Origin: Trichoplax adhaerens
Taxonomy: Eukaryota; Placozoa; Uniplacotomia; Trichoplacea; Trichoplacidae
Direction: 5' to 3'
Length of the DNA stretch: 64,000 bases
Assembly (NCBI RefSeq): GCF_000150275.1
Contig: NW_002060970.1
Location: 350,791 to 414,790 of the forward strand
A model generated the notes under the pieces. It searched no databases. It saw only the letters and a program-made list of their open reading frames with translations, and was not told where the DNA came from. Position 1 is the first letter of the stretch, and the number at the start of each line of letters is the position of its first letter. Below, piece after piece: positions 9,975 to 22,851 of the stretch. Made by a program: the position numbers and the translations under genes.

Positions 9975-12900
9975 TCATTGAGAATTATCAAATAGACTAT
10001 TATATTCGGCAATTTCTTCATCACTAAATCGGCACTGTAGGAACAATAATAAAGGTTGTTTCAATTACATTGCAATCAGAATTCTGAATGAAACGACAAT
10101 ACGCTTATATCCTGTAGAAATGCATATATGTCGTAAAAAGCAATATGCTTGCTAATTTCCTAATAATCAAATTCCCATCAGTCCACTTACCATTTCCATA
10201 AAGGCATTATTAGAACAGTTGACTAATAATCTTAAATCTTCGTTAATTAAAATTTGCGGCTGCAATGATAAATTATCCAATTTCTTAAGCACTTACATTG
10301 TAATCATATTAAGATACTAACAGCAGTCGACACAGTGCCTTAGGACAGAAATATACTTTGTAATGAAAAGAAATAGAATTCGACTTACATTCCTAGCTCG
10401 CAGAAATTCGACTCTAATTTTAACTCTACGATGAGCCGTTGATAAAATTCTGTAAAGTGGTCGTGAGTAGTATGGGATTAGTATCGAGTTGAAGTTTGAG
10501 TACGCAGATATAATATAAAATAATACTTTGGTGATTTCAAAATGTCCGTTATTGTAATATCGTTATAACCTAGTAAACAGCTAAAATGATACCAGTTAAA
10601 TAAGAATAAATATTGTATTACATCCCTTTTGCATAGACAGAATATAGTTTTACCTCAGAATAGGTTTTAAATTCTCTTCAATGGGGAGACTTAAGGTTTT
10701 CGATCTGTACAATTTTGTATACAAAGTTGCTATGGATTATAGCGAAAGATAGAGAGTTACAAAAGCCTTTAGTAATGAAAGTTGATCTAAACATAGATTA
10801 CTTCCAAGGGAATGCGAATATTCAGATAATATAACTTACATATATTTTCTAGCGTAAAACCAAAAGATTGAAGAAAGTTCACTCTAGGCCGCGTATCAGA
10901 TTCGTGTAACAAGAACTCGGGCATTTTAGCAATCTACATATACAATGAATATAATACGGGTAAAAATTCTGATCCATATAAAGAAAGATTATATATTAGC
11001 TAATATGAGGCACAATTTACCATTAAATAAACCAAATTTTCATCACGTCGATGACTGATAAGTTCAACCAATCGTAGGTACTGATCTTCAATAAAATCCT
11101 ATAGAGTATATATATACGTATATCCGATCAGAAAATCAATGGTAGCAAATATTAATTATATCTATTTATGATTAATTATTGTCGCTTCTGGTGTTGGCGA
11201 ATTTGCACTAAAGTTTGTAGTAGAATAGCAATACTTACTAAATCGAGATTTGATAAGACTAATCCGTGATTCTCAAATAAATTTTTTACATCTTTATTTT
11301 TAAAATACAACGGTTTTGAAGTAAACTTCAGGTAAATGGCATTTATTCTGTCATCTGGATAGTGAAAGCAAATGTACAGTTAGAAGCATGTCGGTGATAT
11401 GGGCAAATAAATGAATGCCGTCACTTTGCTTAGTCTATTTCTATCATTTCATCTAACTGGTAGTGGACTTTTCAAAACTAGCACTTTACAGAAATGGTTA
11501 CAATATACGAGTATTTATGGCAAAATTGTTTAGCTGGCTAGATATCATTTTAAGTCTGGGTCACTATTATCAACTGCAGATTTATATGCTGATATACGCA
11601 TGTAATATACGGTACTTGAAAGAAGTAAACTTACATGATAAATTGAAGACGGCAGGCGCAGTATTTAGCACTGCCTCCGGCATAACATTTATTTCGTAGA
11701 AAAAACGGACAATTTTCTTAACGTTATCGGGATTTGTTTCAGACGTTGGAAAGTGATTGAGAATTGATTCACTACCACCATTCATCATTTCTTTTAATAT
11801 CCAAGTTGATTTTAAATCATAATGCTGAATAATAATATTGATATCCGATATTTAAGTTACACTTTATTAAAATGGTGCAATTATTTGATATTTCCCTATC
11901 ACACATGGTATATACTTACAGCAAATTTAGATAACAGTGCTGACGTAAAGTTATCTATGGATAAAGCAAGTATGGTTGGATTTTTGGTTATAATTTCTCC
12001 AACTTGCAGATCAAATGATTGGCATTAGTGTATTTTATCGTTTAAAAAGGAATAGAGGAAATTTGTATCACATGCAGCACGTTAGTAACATGTAGTTTCA
12101 GCAGTAAGAAATGACTGAGGTAAGCACAGTTTGTAAGTTATCTGTACATTACTATGCTTTGAAAGTACAGCTATCCTAAATCCACTTACCCAATAAATTT
12201 AATTGTACTGGATCGAAATGTTGATCTGAGATCGTACTACGTAATTTGTCAATCTTGGCTTCACACTGGAAAAAAAGAAACACACTATGTTAGCCGACAG
12301 CAATCGACTACATCTAAATTACAACCTTGCTTCTATTTACAGTTTTCACAGACAGCTTGCAAAATGTTGAGCACTCGATAGGATAGAAAGGTGATGTAAC
12401 TAACAATACTGCATAGAGGTATCTTCGCTACAACAACATTTATCTTCACATTCCGTAAAACACAATAGCCTCCAGTTGGGTTACCATTGGGCTGAGATTC
12501 AGCAATGGACAGCATAAGAAAATTATAAGCAATTGATAGAATAGGACAACGATGTAACTAAAACTACTGTCTGGCTAATTAGCCAGTATACGCGTAGTAG
12601 TGTGACTGATTAACAACAACATCAAACTGGGAGGTTTATTGTGCAATGCTCGTCGTTATTCATTCTTGCTATGATTCAAAATTGGTCAATTCTAATTCTA
12701 ATAGTGGAACTGGATTTAGCAGCAGCAGCAGCACTGACCTGTTTAACGTCTAAACCCAATATAACTGGGTGCTGCGCTACAATGGTCTTAATATTGCAGT
12801 CATACTTTGATAGAAAACGAATCATGTCCATGGCTTGATCATTGAATGCAAAAAGTGGTGAATATAAACAGGCAATTTGGCTAGCGTCTTCTTGACTCAA

Positions 12901-13197
12901 CTGACATGCTTGCATAATATTGGCCGTCCGATTACGGATGACCTCAGCAAGAAATCTTTGAGGACTACTATACTTTTCCTTACTTTTACGAATACCCAGT
13001 GATTGGGATAAATTGATATGATCGTATTCCTTATTGGCTAAAGCATGATCATTGGAATAATGGGTAAAAAATGTCGACAGTGCTTTGAATTGATATGATG
13101 ATGGCTTGCCATCGATAGAGTATTGCCTTTGCATTCGGCTCATTAGCCCATACCATCTCCGGTTTAAAATGTTCATGACGCCTTTCCTACAAGTCAT
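9975..13197 (-). CDS. mTERF-family mitochondrial transcription/translation factor
   Basis: Ten exons on the minus strand: 13197-12739, 12265-12190, 12002-11920, 11824-11635, 11354-11239, 10933-10840, 10729-10654, 10449-10389, 10259-10191 and 10034-9975 (TGA). All intron phases agree, giving 1284 nt and 427 residues, the usual size of animal mTERF proteins. Repeated helical mTERF motifs with the typical proline-leucine turns are visible: MIRFLSKYDCNIKTIVAQHP in exon 1, GEIITKNPTILALS in exon 3, IVRFFYEINVMPEAVLNTAP in exon 4, and RVNFLQSFGFTLENI in exon 6. The basic N-terminus (NILNRRWYGLMSRMQRQYS) looks like a mitochondrial presequence. Family members bind mitochondrial DNA or rRNA and affect transcription termination, replication or ribosome assembly. 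I cannot say which MTERF1-4 type it is. The start could be the ATG at 13197 or the next one, eight codons on. The gene is divergent from alpha-tubulin. Confidence 0.9.
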
Positions 13198-13470
13198 CAA
13201 GAAGTTACAATCTGTATGCTTTCAATAGATACGATAAGATTAACGTTGGAATGGGTAGCTTGATTTATGACATGATGAACTGGATGGCTCTACGCCAGAT
13301 TAGTCCAAAAGCTGCTGGCTTGCACTGGCCAACTTGGGTCCATGTGGAGATTCTGATGGTATCAGCGTATCAAAGTGTGCCTTTGCCTATATAGATCTAG
13401 AAGAATGATTAAAGGGTAGGTCGACGAACGCCAATGGTGCGCATGGCCGTGGAGCAATTTTCAAGTCCTG

Positions 13471-13840
13471 CAGTACTATACACTGTACAGTATAGGCTTT
13501 CAGCATGCCAGTGACGTCACTGGCAGCATGGTGAAGAACAATTCGGTCATGCGTACTAAGGTAAAGGGAAGAAACTACAGTACTGTACAGTGTACAGTAG
13601 TGTATGTACTGTACCGCATTACAGTGATTTGTACTGTACAGTATAGTGAAACGTCTCAAACATGTGAGACGTTTCTAAACATTTACAGTAGTCAAAATGG
13701 AAAATGTCGACAGTACAGTACTGTACTGTACTGGAAATGTTGAGAATCTACAGTACAAATCACTCTAGTGCGGCACTGTACAGTGTACAGTACAGTACAA
13801 TTCAAACTTCAAAAAGTGCTTTGTACTGTGCACTGTACAC
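13471..13840. repeat. Cluster 2 of GTAC-type palindromes
   Basis: The same irregular CAGTAC/GTACTG palindrome family as at 6368-6860, for example TACTGTACAGTGTACAGTA near 13580 and ACAGTACAGTACTGTACTGT near 13715. Isolated copies continue to about 14130. It lies between the divergent mTERF (-) and alpha-tubulin (+) genes. Short open frames across it, including a 94-codon minus-strand frame at 13802-14086, look incidental. Confidence 0.85.
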
Positions 13841-14189
13841 ACCCTCGCGGACAGACGGACGTAGAAAGATTGCTACGGATGGATTGATTATCCCACAAAA
13901 ATGGTTCATTTTAGGTATCGTGATAGCAAAATCGCTAGCAAGATCAATAGTGCAAATGCAAGAGATGATAAAATGAACTGCTTCATAGACTACTAGAAGA
14001 ACAAGTTCTATTTCTAGAAGTCCATGCCTGTTTCTATCGAGCAAAATGGATGATACTACAAGTCTACCATCAATCGTTACAGTCAATACTTGTACAAGTC
14101 GAACCAGTCAATCTTTGCTTACGCTATACGGTACACATAAACGGTCTCTAGTGTACGGTATAAGGGTACAATAATATCGCGGTAAACGC

Positions 14190-14815
14190 GGGGGATATTG
14201 CACATAACACGATGGAAAAGATGACGATGAAGCTTATTTTCCACAAAAGTACATCCACTCAGGATAGTGGATGAAGTAGAGTTGAAAAAGTAATCAACGA
14301 CTTAAGTAACTCAAGCTATGGTTTTGTCTTTTCTTGGACGCACATCGACAGTTTGAGATTTCGGTGATATGCATGATATTGAAAGTTGATAATATTGAGG
14401 GTTGCACATTACACCATGGAAAAGATGATGATGAAGCTTATTTTCCACAAAAGTACATCTACTCAGGATAGTGGATGAAGTAGAGTTGAAAAAGTAATCA
14501 ACGACTTAAGTAACTCAAGCTATGGTTTTGTCTTTTCTTGGACGCACATCGACAGTTTGAGATTTCGGTGATATGCATGATATTGAAAGTTGATAATATC
14601 GAGGGTTGCACATTACACCATGGAAAAGATGATGATGAAGCTTATTTTCCACAAAAGTACATCTACTCAGGATAGTGGATGAAGTGGAGTTGAAAAAGTA
14701 ATCAACTACTTAAGCATCTCAAGCTATGGTTTTTTCTTTTCTTGGACGCCCTTCGACAATATGAGATATCGGTGCATATGCATGATATTGAAAGTTGATA
14801 ATATCGAGGGAATAA
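14190..14815 (+). repeat. Three-copy ~204-bp tandem repeat
   Basis: The landmark AGCTTATTTTCCACAAAAGT recurs at 14231, 14434 and 14639, giving periods of 203 and 205 bp. The unit runs from TTGCACAT...CATGGAAAAGATG to TTGATAATATCGAGGG. Copies 1 and 2 are nearly identical and copy 3 is more diverged. The unit has no sustained open frame. Confidence 0.9.
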
Positions 14816-15930
14816 AATCCTTGGGTATTCGAGTTGGACATGATTGCCAATTATGGATGGACCAATTTGATTGGACTTCTAGAAAAATACAGTACAGTGC
14901 CTACAGTCCATGGCTCAAAGTGATGATTCCCTTTCAAGTAAAGCATTTTTACGCTCGACTTATTTCTCCACGATAATTTGCTGCCGTATTAGTACTGAAT
15001 GCTAATCTAAATGGCGTAAGAATGCCAAGATCTTAACAGAGGGTAACATTGGGTAGATCAACAAGTAGGAGCGTATCATGACAATAGTGATGGATAAATA
15101 CTGATTGATAAACCCTAAGCTTTTATTTTAGCTTATGGATAACAATCTTGAACCTGGAAACCACAAGTCTTGATATTGCTTACTATAAAAGCCAACTGGC
15201 ACATTACTGCACCAGAACAGTGGTGGAAATTAATTTACACGCTCATAGTCCATTCATAGTCTATGGAGCTGACGATGGGGCACCAGCTGTCATGAGCTCT
15301 TTCAACACTTTTCATCTTGTAGACATGAATTACAAGGTATCATCCATCATTCAACATTCATACAATCTGATTTTAAAATGTTGCAAAATCTATCCGCCCA
15401 CTGCTGACAACATTGATTGATTGCCACCATATGATGCAATCAAAAAGGAGGAGGAGATGAAATGCCAATGGGGTCTAGTTACCCATTCCATAGCAATCAG
15501 CGGCCAGGTTGATGTGGGATATCGAGGCACAAAAGTTATACTGTGCATCGCCAGTTGCAGTCTAATTGTGGCAGTGCTAGCTTCTAATCGTAAACACATG
15601 TTTCATCGGCAGCCGACGTAGTAATCAGCAAAACTTCATCATAGCGCGCCAACAGGACTGAGGATGAAAGAATTATAAGATCGAAAATCCTTTCCAAACA
15701 TCAGTATTGTGCCTATACGAATCAGTAGAAGATACAAGTACTAGGCTTGCAATTGATACAAGGCAGACGAAAGACGGTATAAAGTAGTGCAGCTTGTATC
15801 GAGAGCTCGATTAAACGAACATTAAGGAAGAGTTAAACCCCCCCAAAATTACTATTGCAATATTGGTTAAAATTCAATCATAAGATTGGCATTCACCCTG
15901 TGAAACTGCCAACGAGTACAGCAGCTAGCA
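14816..15930 (+). other. Degenerate coding-like DNA, origin unknown
   Basis: Open frames at 14820-14976, 15148-15420 and 15421-15621 follow one another on the plus strand and have less AT-biased composition than the surroundings. They are interrupted by stops and lack clear splice sites. The last contains GQVDVGYRGTKVILC, which resembles the third dUTPase motif, but the other four dUTPase motifs are not seen. A decayed mobile element or an old pseudogene is possible. The minus strand also carries a 69-codon open frame here (15599-15390), so the coding strand is uncertain. I do not assign a function. Confidence 0.25.
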
Positions 15931-15933
15931 AAA

Positions 15934-18900
15934 ATGGTAAGATTTTATACTATAGGTATTAAAAAATACAATTGATATCGACCTACCCATCCAGATCTTT
16001 GAATACTGCTATACCGCCGTTAATTCCACATTCAAACTAGTAGTTCTTGCTATCGCCATACTAACGCTACTGGATATTAAAGAAGATCAATGGATGCTAA
16101 ATCGTTATTAAATGACGCCAGGTTGCAGACTTTTCATGGATACCATCTCCAACTACCCGTCCAAGGACTAATCGATGAAACCAATGGCATGCAATGGTGT
16201 CACAGTCAAGAAATAATTCTGTAGATATTCAATTTCTCCACCTTCACTCGTCCAACTCGATGATATCAATTTACATTGCATGGCTAATCGACGTAGTTCT
16301 CAAAATTAATCTACCTTATCGCGCTTAAAATCGGTCATCTTCTACAAGTAGTCAGTGTACAATCATCTTTGTATGAGTTCCAATGATTTGCAATATGATA
16401 GCGGTCTTCCATATCCACTTGTCATCGCGCACAGGTCTTGTGATACAAATACCCAACACATCTAGCATTTTCTATCCGCAATACTATCAATTGAATTTAG
16501 AAGGCGCCGTCCTCTATTGTTAATAACTCAGCCTGTGATGCCCCGAAACATTTCATGAAATAGAAATCACATTATAGTGTATAATAGCCAAATAATATAT
16601 TTTGTAACCTTGTTATTTACCGTATTGCCCCAATCCCATTTCCGTTCTTTGCCACTGGGCATAGAGCGCGACACTTCTATTTCCCCGTGATCCATTTCCA
16701 AGTAGGATAGCAATTCTATTAGTATATGCGTTTGCCCTTACCTGTAATGCATACCTAATAAATTACACGATGCTTAATTAAAATATCTCACAATTACAAT
16801 ACGATATGACATTTAATTTGAATACTATACTTAATCAATAGACAAGGATAGTTGTGTCTAATCTTTAAAATTGGGTAATGTTAAATTGGATAGCTGTTCG
16901 GTTGTGCGCTCGTATACTTTGTTTAGATAAAACAACGATTATTTTTCATCTTAACAAAATGCTGTAGTATTCAACTTGATAACTTAAATAATAAATTAGT
17001 GTGATTTTGACTTAATTAAATGGATAAATAATTTTTAACATGATCGGTACGTCTTTTCTTGTGGTTTATAGCGCGAGATTGTCTCCATTCATATTGGTCA
17101 AGCTGGTGTACAAATTGGTAATGCTTGTTGGGAATTGTATTGCTTAGAACATGGAATTCTACCTAATGGTCAGCGCTGTGAGGGAACGACCAATAAACAG
17201 CACAAACACTGGTTTTCGGGTGAATCCTTTAGCACATTCTTTAACGAAACGGGTCGAGGACGGTATGTCCCTAGGGCGGTTTTTGTTGATCTGGAACCAA
17301 CTGTTATAGGTAAGAATTTTTCCAATGCACAAACCAGATAGAATGAATCATATACTGTGGCTTTAGTTACATCATGAAACTGTTGTCTACAAGTGACATA
17401 TTCCGTAAACAGGGATGGGTGTTCAATCATTTAGTGTGCACATACATAAAATTGATTAATAACCACGGAAGTTCCTAACTCTTTCTTTCGGCTACTGTAT
17501 CGTGATGTTGCTAACTTTTGACTGTCATACTAAATGTTAAATGAATCACTTACGGTACAGACTATTGCGTTGTGTTTTGCTCGTAACACAAATGGAATGA
17601 TTGATCTTCATGCATTAATTACAGATGAAATCCGAACTGGTCCTTACAAACAGTTGTTTCATCCCGATCAAATGTTAACCGGAAAAGAAGATGCTGCTAA
17701 CAATTATGCACGAGGCCATTACACAATTGGAGGTGAAATTATCGACGTTTTTATGGATAGGATCCGCAAAGTGGTAATTTTTTGTCGCTACCATATTGGT
17801 GTAATTTATAGTATAATCAATGTGTAGTTTGATAGATTGGCTATGCATAAAAGTACTTTAGTCATGTTAGCGTTTGTTTGTAATTGCAATAACTATTAAT
17901 GCAAAATGATGTACTGTACGACTAGTAAAAATTATTATCCGCAATAGCCTTACGCTGATAGAAAATTTTATGAGTAATTCGAAATTGAATCGATTTTCGC
18001 TTTGAATCCTCGACTAATTAGCGGTTGAGTTACTAATTACAATTTATCCCAATTAATTTCAAATTTATAGTGTGATCAATGTAGTGCATTACAAGGCTTC
18101 GTATTATTCAACTCCTTAAGTGGTGGGACTGGCTCAGGTTTATCTAGCCTTATTCTTGAAAGAATTACTGCTGATTATGGTAAATGTACTAAACTACAGT
18201 ACGCTGTATCACCCTCGCCGCGTGTTTCTACGTCTGTTGTTGAACCCTATAACGCTGTCTTAACAACACATAGCTGCTTCGATAATTCTGATGTTGTTTT
18301 TCTCATGGATAATGAAGCCATTTATGATATATGCATGAAGAAGTTAGATAAGGATCTTCCAACGTATACTAGTCTTAATCGACTAATATGCCAAATTATA
18401 TCATCCATGTCAGCATCGTTACGATTTGAAGGAGCACTAAATGTTGACTTGAAAGAATTTGAAACTAATTTAGTTCCCTATCCTCGAATCCACTTTCCAC
18501 TTGTCTCCTATGCACCTATTATATCACCAGAAAGAGCCTATCATGAGAGATTAAGCATTCAGGAAATTACTGAGAGCTGTTTTCATACCAGTAATTTGAT
18601 GGTAAAATGTAATCCTCGCCTTGGAAAGTATATTGCTTGTTGCCTATTATATCGTGGCGACGTTGTTCCAAAGGACGTTAATGCTGCTATTGTTAATATG
18701 AAATCGAAAAAACATATTCAGTTTGTTGATTGGTGTCCAACTGGATTTAAAATTGGTATCAATTATCAACCTCCTACTACAGTTCCTGGAAGTGATTTGG
18801 CCCAAATTTCCCGTGCCGTTTGTATGCTTTCTAACAATACTGCTATTGCTGAAGCTTGGTCGTGTCTTAATCATAAATTTGACCTTATGTTTGCTAAACG

Positions 18901-19048
18901 AGCGTTTGTTCACTGGTATGTTGGCGAAGGAATGGAAGAAGGAGAATTTACAGAAGCTCGAGAAGATTTGGCAGCACTAGAGAAAGACTATGAAGAAATC
19001 GGCATTGAAAGTGTCGATGAAGATTCACAATATGATCATGAATACTAG
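15934..19048 (+). CDS. Divergent alpha-tubulin
   Basis: Exon 1 carries only the start codon (15934-15936, AAAATG|GTAAGA), the classic intron position right after the ATG in animal alpha-tubulin genes. Exons 17072-17309, 17625-17773 and 18071-19048 follow with consistent phases, giving 455 residues. Visible landmarks are [20 protein letters not shown], the GTP-binding signature SGGTGSG, the [19 protein letters not shown] segment with the catalytic Glu, [15 protein letters not shown], and the tail [11 protein letters not shown] ending in the detyrosinatable Tyr. It forms the alpha/beta heterodimer of microtubules. The loop that normally holds acetylated Lys40 is about five residues longer and rewritten (residues 36-52, containing [10 protein letters not shown]), so the usual acetylation site is not recognisable. 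This and many scattered substitutions suggest a divergent paralogue rather than the main housekeeping tubulin. The assignment of exon 1 is by inference from the donor site; the rest is certain. Confidence 0.95.
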
Positions 19049-20157
19049 TTGATAACTACTTTTAATTTAAGTTATGTGGTCGTTGATCATCGATTATAAT
19101 TATTCTAGTGCTGTAGCAATTAATGTTATGAACGATATCTCAATTCTATGCGTTGTAAGTTATATGTTCGGATATCATTCGTATTGATACAAAAGTTTCC
19201 CCCATAATTAATTGGTTCTGATATTACAACTAAAACATCTTTTAAAATATATTTGATAGATATATTTTCTTGCCATTGTTTTATATAGTTCCACGTTTAA
19301 TCTACCTATTGTGTAAAATGATCATTCTATAGTATGTTGTAGTACTCGTCTTTATTACTTAATTAAACCTGCTAACTGCGATATCCACGGGATATAGCAA
19401 TCGATATTTGTATTGTCGACAGATACTGCAGTCTTTCTTGAGTATATTCGTAGGTTCCATTTTACATGCTTTTGCACCCTAGATTTGTTTAAATCTACGA
19501 TCATTATACTACTGGCGTATCTTTGATGATATTTATCCTATAGACTTTTAAAGTTAGGGATACTTTTTGAAAGTTTAGATACTCGTATAGCATGAATGAA
19601 ACAATTGAAATCAGAGCGGTTTAATGATGAGGCCATGCTAAAATAAACGATTGCATAACGTTACTTAGAGCGTCTTTTAACTATGCCGTAAATCGATTTA
19701 AATCCTGTTTACACGTACACAGGAAGATAGCTGCAATCGTATTAGTGATTGTTGCTAAGATAGTGTAAGTGTCTTCACCATTGCACTTTTTTCCACAACT
19801 CGCTTTGGTAAATAATTAGTCGATTAACTCTGGTTGATTTCACTAACTGATAGTAAGTACTAAAATAGGATATTGATGCAAGCAGCGATATTTACGTACG
19901 CTTTGATTGATAAATAGAAATAAATCGCTTCTTTAAGGAAAAATTTTCAAAATTTATTTGCTCAATCGGAGTGTTTCAATTCAAATATATCTAGTAGTAA
20001 ATAAATTAAATTGATTGATGAGTATACCAATTTATCCGTTAGGATCTGCAAAAACTTTGATGTATTATATTAATCGATATTCTAAATGGTGATATAAGTG
20101 TACAGCATATGCATATACCAATACTATATTCTAAATCATGGAGCTTTTGATATTTTA
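19049..20157. other. Intergenic, nothing recognised
   Basis: AT-rich DNA downstream of alpha-tubulin that should hold its 3' UTR. No splice-consistent coding segments or repeats were seen before the satellite at 20158. Confidence 0.5.
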
Positions 20158-21215
20158 TATCAGTACAACCAAACTCTTATTCTCTATACCTTTAGCAGCG
20201 CATGCAACACTTTTCCATTACGTTTTATGTGTGGATGATCATGATAGGCAACGCTATAAACATATTCAGCATTGCTCCCATCAGAATTTTTCGATTTGTA
20301 TCACTATGTACAAACAAACTCTTAGTTTCTAATCTCTATACCTCAAGCAGCGCATGCAACACTTTCCACTAGGTTTTATGTGTGGATGATCATGATAGGC
20401 AATACTTTAAACATATTCAGCATTGCTCCCATCAGAATTTTTCGATTTGTATCACTATGTACAAACAAACTCTTAGTTTCTAATCTCTATACCTCAAGCA
20501 GCGCATGCAACACTTTCCACTAGATTTTATATGAGGATGATCGTGATAGGCAACACTATAAACATATCAAGAATTGCTCCCATTAGAATTTTTCGATTTG
20601 TATCACTATGTACAAACAAACTCTTAGTTTCTAATCTCTATACCTCAAGCAGCGCGTGCAACACTTTCCACTAGGTTTTATGTGTGGATGATCATGATAG
20701 GCAATACTTTAAACATATTCAGCATTGCTCCCTTCAGAATTTTTCGATTTGTATCACTATGTACAAACAAACTCTTAGTTTCTAATCTCTATACCTCAAG
20801 CAGCGCGTGCAACACTTTCCACTAGATTTTATATGAGGATGATCGTGATAGGCAACACTATAAACATATCAAGAATTGCTCCCTTCAGAATTTTTCGATT
20901 TGTATCACTATGTACAAACAAACTCTTAGTTTCTAATCTCTATACCTCAAGCAGCGCATGCAACACTTTCCACTAGGTTTTATGTGTGGATGATCATGAT
21001 AGGCAATACTTTAAACATATTCAGCATTGCTCCCTTCAGAATTTTTCGATTTGTATCACTATGTACAAACAAACTCTTAGTCTCTATACTTCAAGCAGCG
21101 CATGCAACACTTTCCACAAGATTTTATGTGTGGATGATCATGATAGGCAACACTATAAACATATCAAGAACTGCTCCCATCAGTATTTTTTGATCTGTAT
21201 CACTATATAGAAACT
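20158..21215 (+). repeat. Seven-copy ~151-bp tandem satellite with alternating A/B units
   Basis: AGCAGCGCATGCAACAC (or GCGTGC) recurs at 20194, 20346, 20497, 20648, 20799, 20950 and 21094, giving a period of 151-152 bp and 144 bp in the last interval. Two unit types alternate in the middle copies. Type A reads TGTGTGGATGATCATGATAGG with ATACTTTAAACATATTCAGC; type B reads TATGAGGATGATCGTGATAGG with ACACTATAAACATATCAAG. The order in copies 2-6 is A, B, A, B, A, so the array grew by copying ~302-bp dimers. Open frames inside it are by-products. Confidence 0.93.
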
Positions 21216-21759
21216 TTATACTGAAAAAAAAAAGATACAGCTGCAATTAGCATTCACTCTCTTCAAGTCTAACTAACTGTATTAAGTTAAAATTGTAATT
21301 TGCAATCATTCAGCAATTAATTAAATTGATGAATTTGAACCATTTTCGCCTAATTTTAGATCACTACTATGTAGCGTAAATACTCGATACATGCATTATA
21401 TACTGTTTCAGTTCGTAGTTAGTGCCTTGAGTCATGTGTCGAAAATCATCATATACACACAATACAATGCATTAGCATTGGATGACAATACCGTATGTTG
21501 TACTATGCTCATTGGGTACCGTACAAACTACGTATGGCCAACAATTGGAATGTGTATGAAAATCGGCTGTAAACTGCCGCCAATAGCGTTCCTATGTAAC
21601 GGACATAGTATCCAAGCAGCAGCAGAAAATCATTGCCAACACCATCTAAAAAGGAGTTTCTAGCTGCTAGTTTGGACTTTCATCTGTTGTAACGAACGGA
21701 ATTCAACATAGTGGCCGCATAAATCTAAAGTAACCTTTACTGGACGGTTCAAGGAGTGC
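21216..21759. other. Intergenic, nothing recognised
   Basis: AT-rich stretch between the satellite and the degenerate repeat. It contains a 90-codon open frame (21391-21663) with no recognisable motif and no splice support. Confidence 0.4.
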
Positions 21760-22690
21760 AAGAGGCAAGGAATAAGCTGAATTTGGATCGATTTGGACAC
21801 CATTGCAAGCTATTCGTGAGCAGAAAAGGAGGATCGAGTTTGCATTGGAAATCAGCTAGTGGCGAGATATTCTTAGCAAAGTTGCTGACTAAAATCTGCA
21901 CAGAGAGAGTTCCTACTAGATTGGTTAGTTAAAGAATCAAGAAAAAAAGTTAATATTGGATTGATGCAAACGTGTAAGTGAGGATTAACTTGAAAATGAG
22001 CATCATAGTCCATCTTTAGTTTCATTCTTAGTTGTGATCATTGTGGAATGACCATTGTTGACTAGGTCAGCAAACCAAGCACAGTTTTAAAATAGATACA
22101 GTCGATAGTTATTGAATCAGGGAATCGATTGATTTGAACCAGCTTATTTGTAGGTTAGAATTGAAGGAGACAAGTGACAACAAGTTCAATTAAATTTTCA
22201 GCAACTTCAACAGCAGAGGTTTTATGGATTAGCTAGATCAGTGGACATTGTGGGTTTCTTCAGGTTAGGTCTAGGTTAAAGGATTGAATTAATCTTCTGT
22301 GCTAGCCAAATCTCTAAAGATATATAAAAAAGAGTTATTAAATCAAGGAATAACTGAATCTAGATCAGTTTACTCGTAGGTTGGAGTTGAATTGAGGGAA
22401 CTTGTAACAATTTCAGTTTAGTTCCTCGCAGAGATTTTTTTGGATTGGCTAGGCTGGTAAATTAGAGTGAATTATTTCAAACTTGCGTAAGGAATAAATT
22501 GATCTGGGGTCAGCTTAATCCGTTTATTGGTGGGTTAACTTGGCTAAAGGGAACGTTAAACAATTTCGCTTTAGTTCTCAGTACTTTTTAACTGTAGAGA
22601 TTTTGCTACATTGGTAAACAAAGTACATTTTGTTTGACTAAGTCAAGAACTGCGCAATAAATCTTCTCGTATTAATAGCTCAAGTCAAGT
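21760..22690 (+). repeat. Degenerate tandem repeat upstream of the FHA-RING gene
   Basis: Four strongly diverged copies of a segment of the form GGAATAA-CTGAAT-T-GATCAG are seen near 21769, 22121, 22345 and 22491. In the last three it is followed by a TTNGTAGGTT-like block and an ACAATTTC-GTTTAGTTCTC block. The spacing is irregular (about 150-350 bp). It may be an old tandem array, part of which is transcribed as 5' UTR or first intron of the next gene. Confidence 0.55.
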
Positions 22691-22851
22691 GATCGTATTT
22701 AGTATTTTACATGATTAGGGCAATGGTCAGCCCATCTGGCTGCGGGATAGGTTGTTAGCAAGCTACTCGTCTCTTGGAATGTAGAATTGTATGTTATGTC
22801 TACCTACCTATTATTGCATTTGCTACCTACATATGTAATGCACATAGAATC

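Noticed and set aside
10300-10360. Extra mTERF exon preceding an ACTTAC (minus donor) at 10293
   Set aside because: All three frames contain stops, and the neighbouring exons already join in phase without it.
13802-14086. 94-codon minus-strand open frame
   Set aside because: It overlaps palindrome cluster 2, with no motif and no splice partner.
16599-16720. Minus-strand exon-like segment with a GTAAAT donor and coding-like translation
   Set aside because: No downstream exon in a matching phase was found. Kept only as part of the degenerate-region finding.
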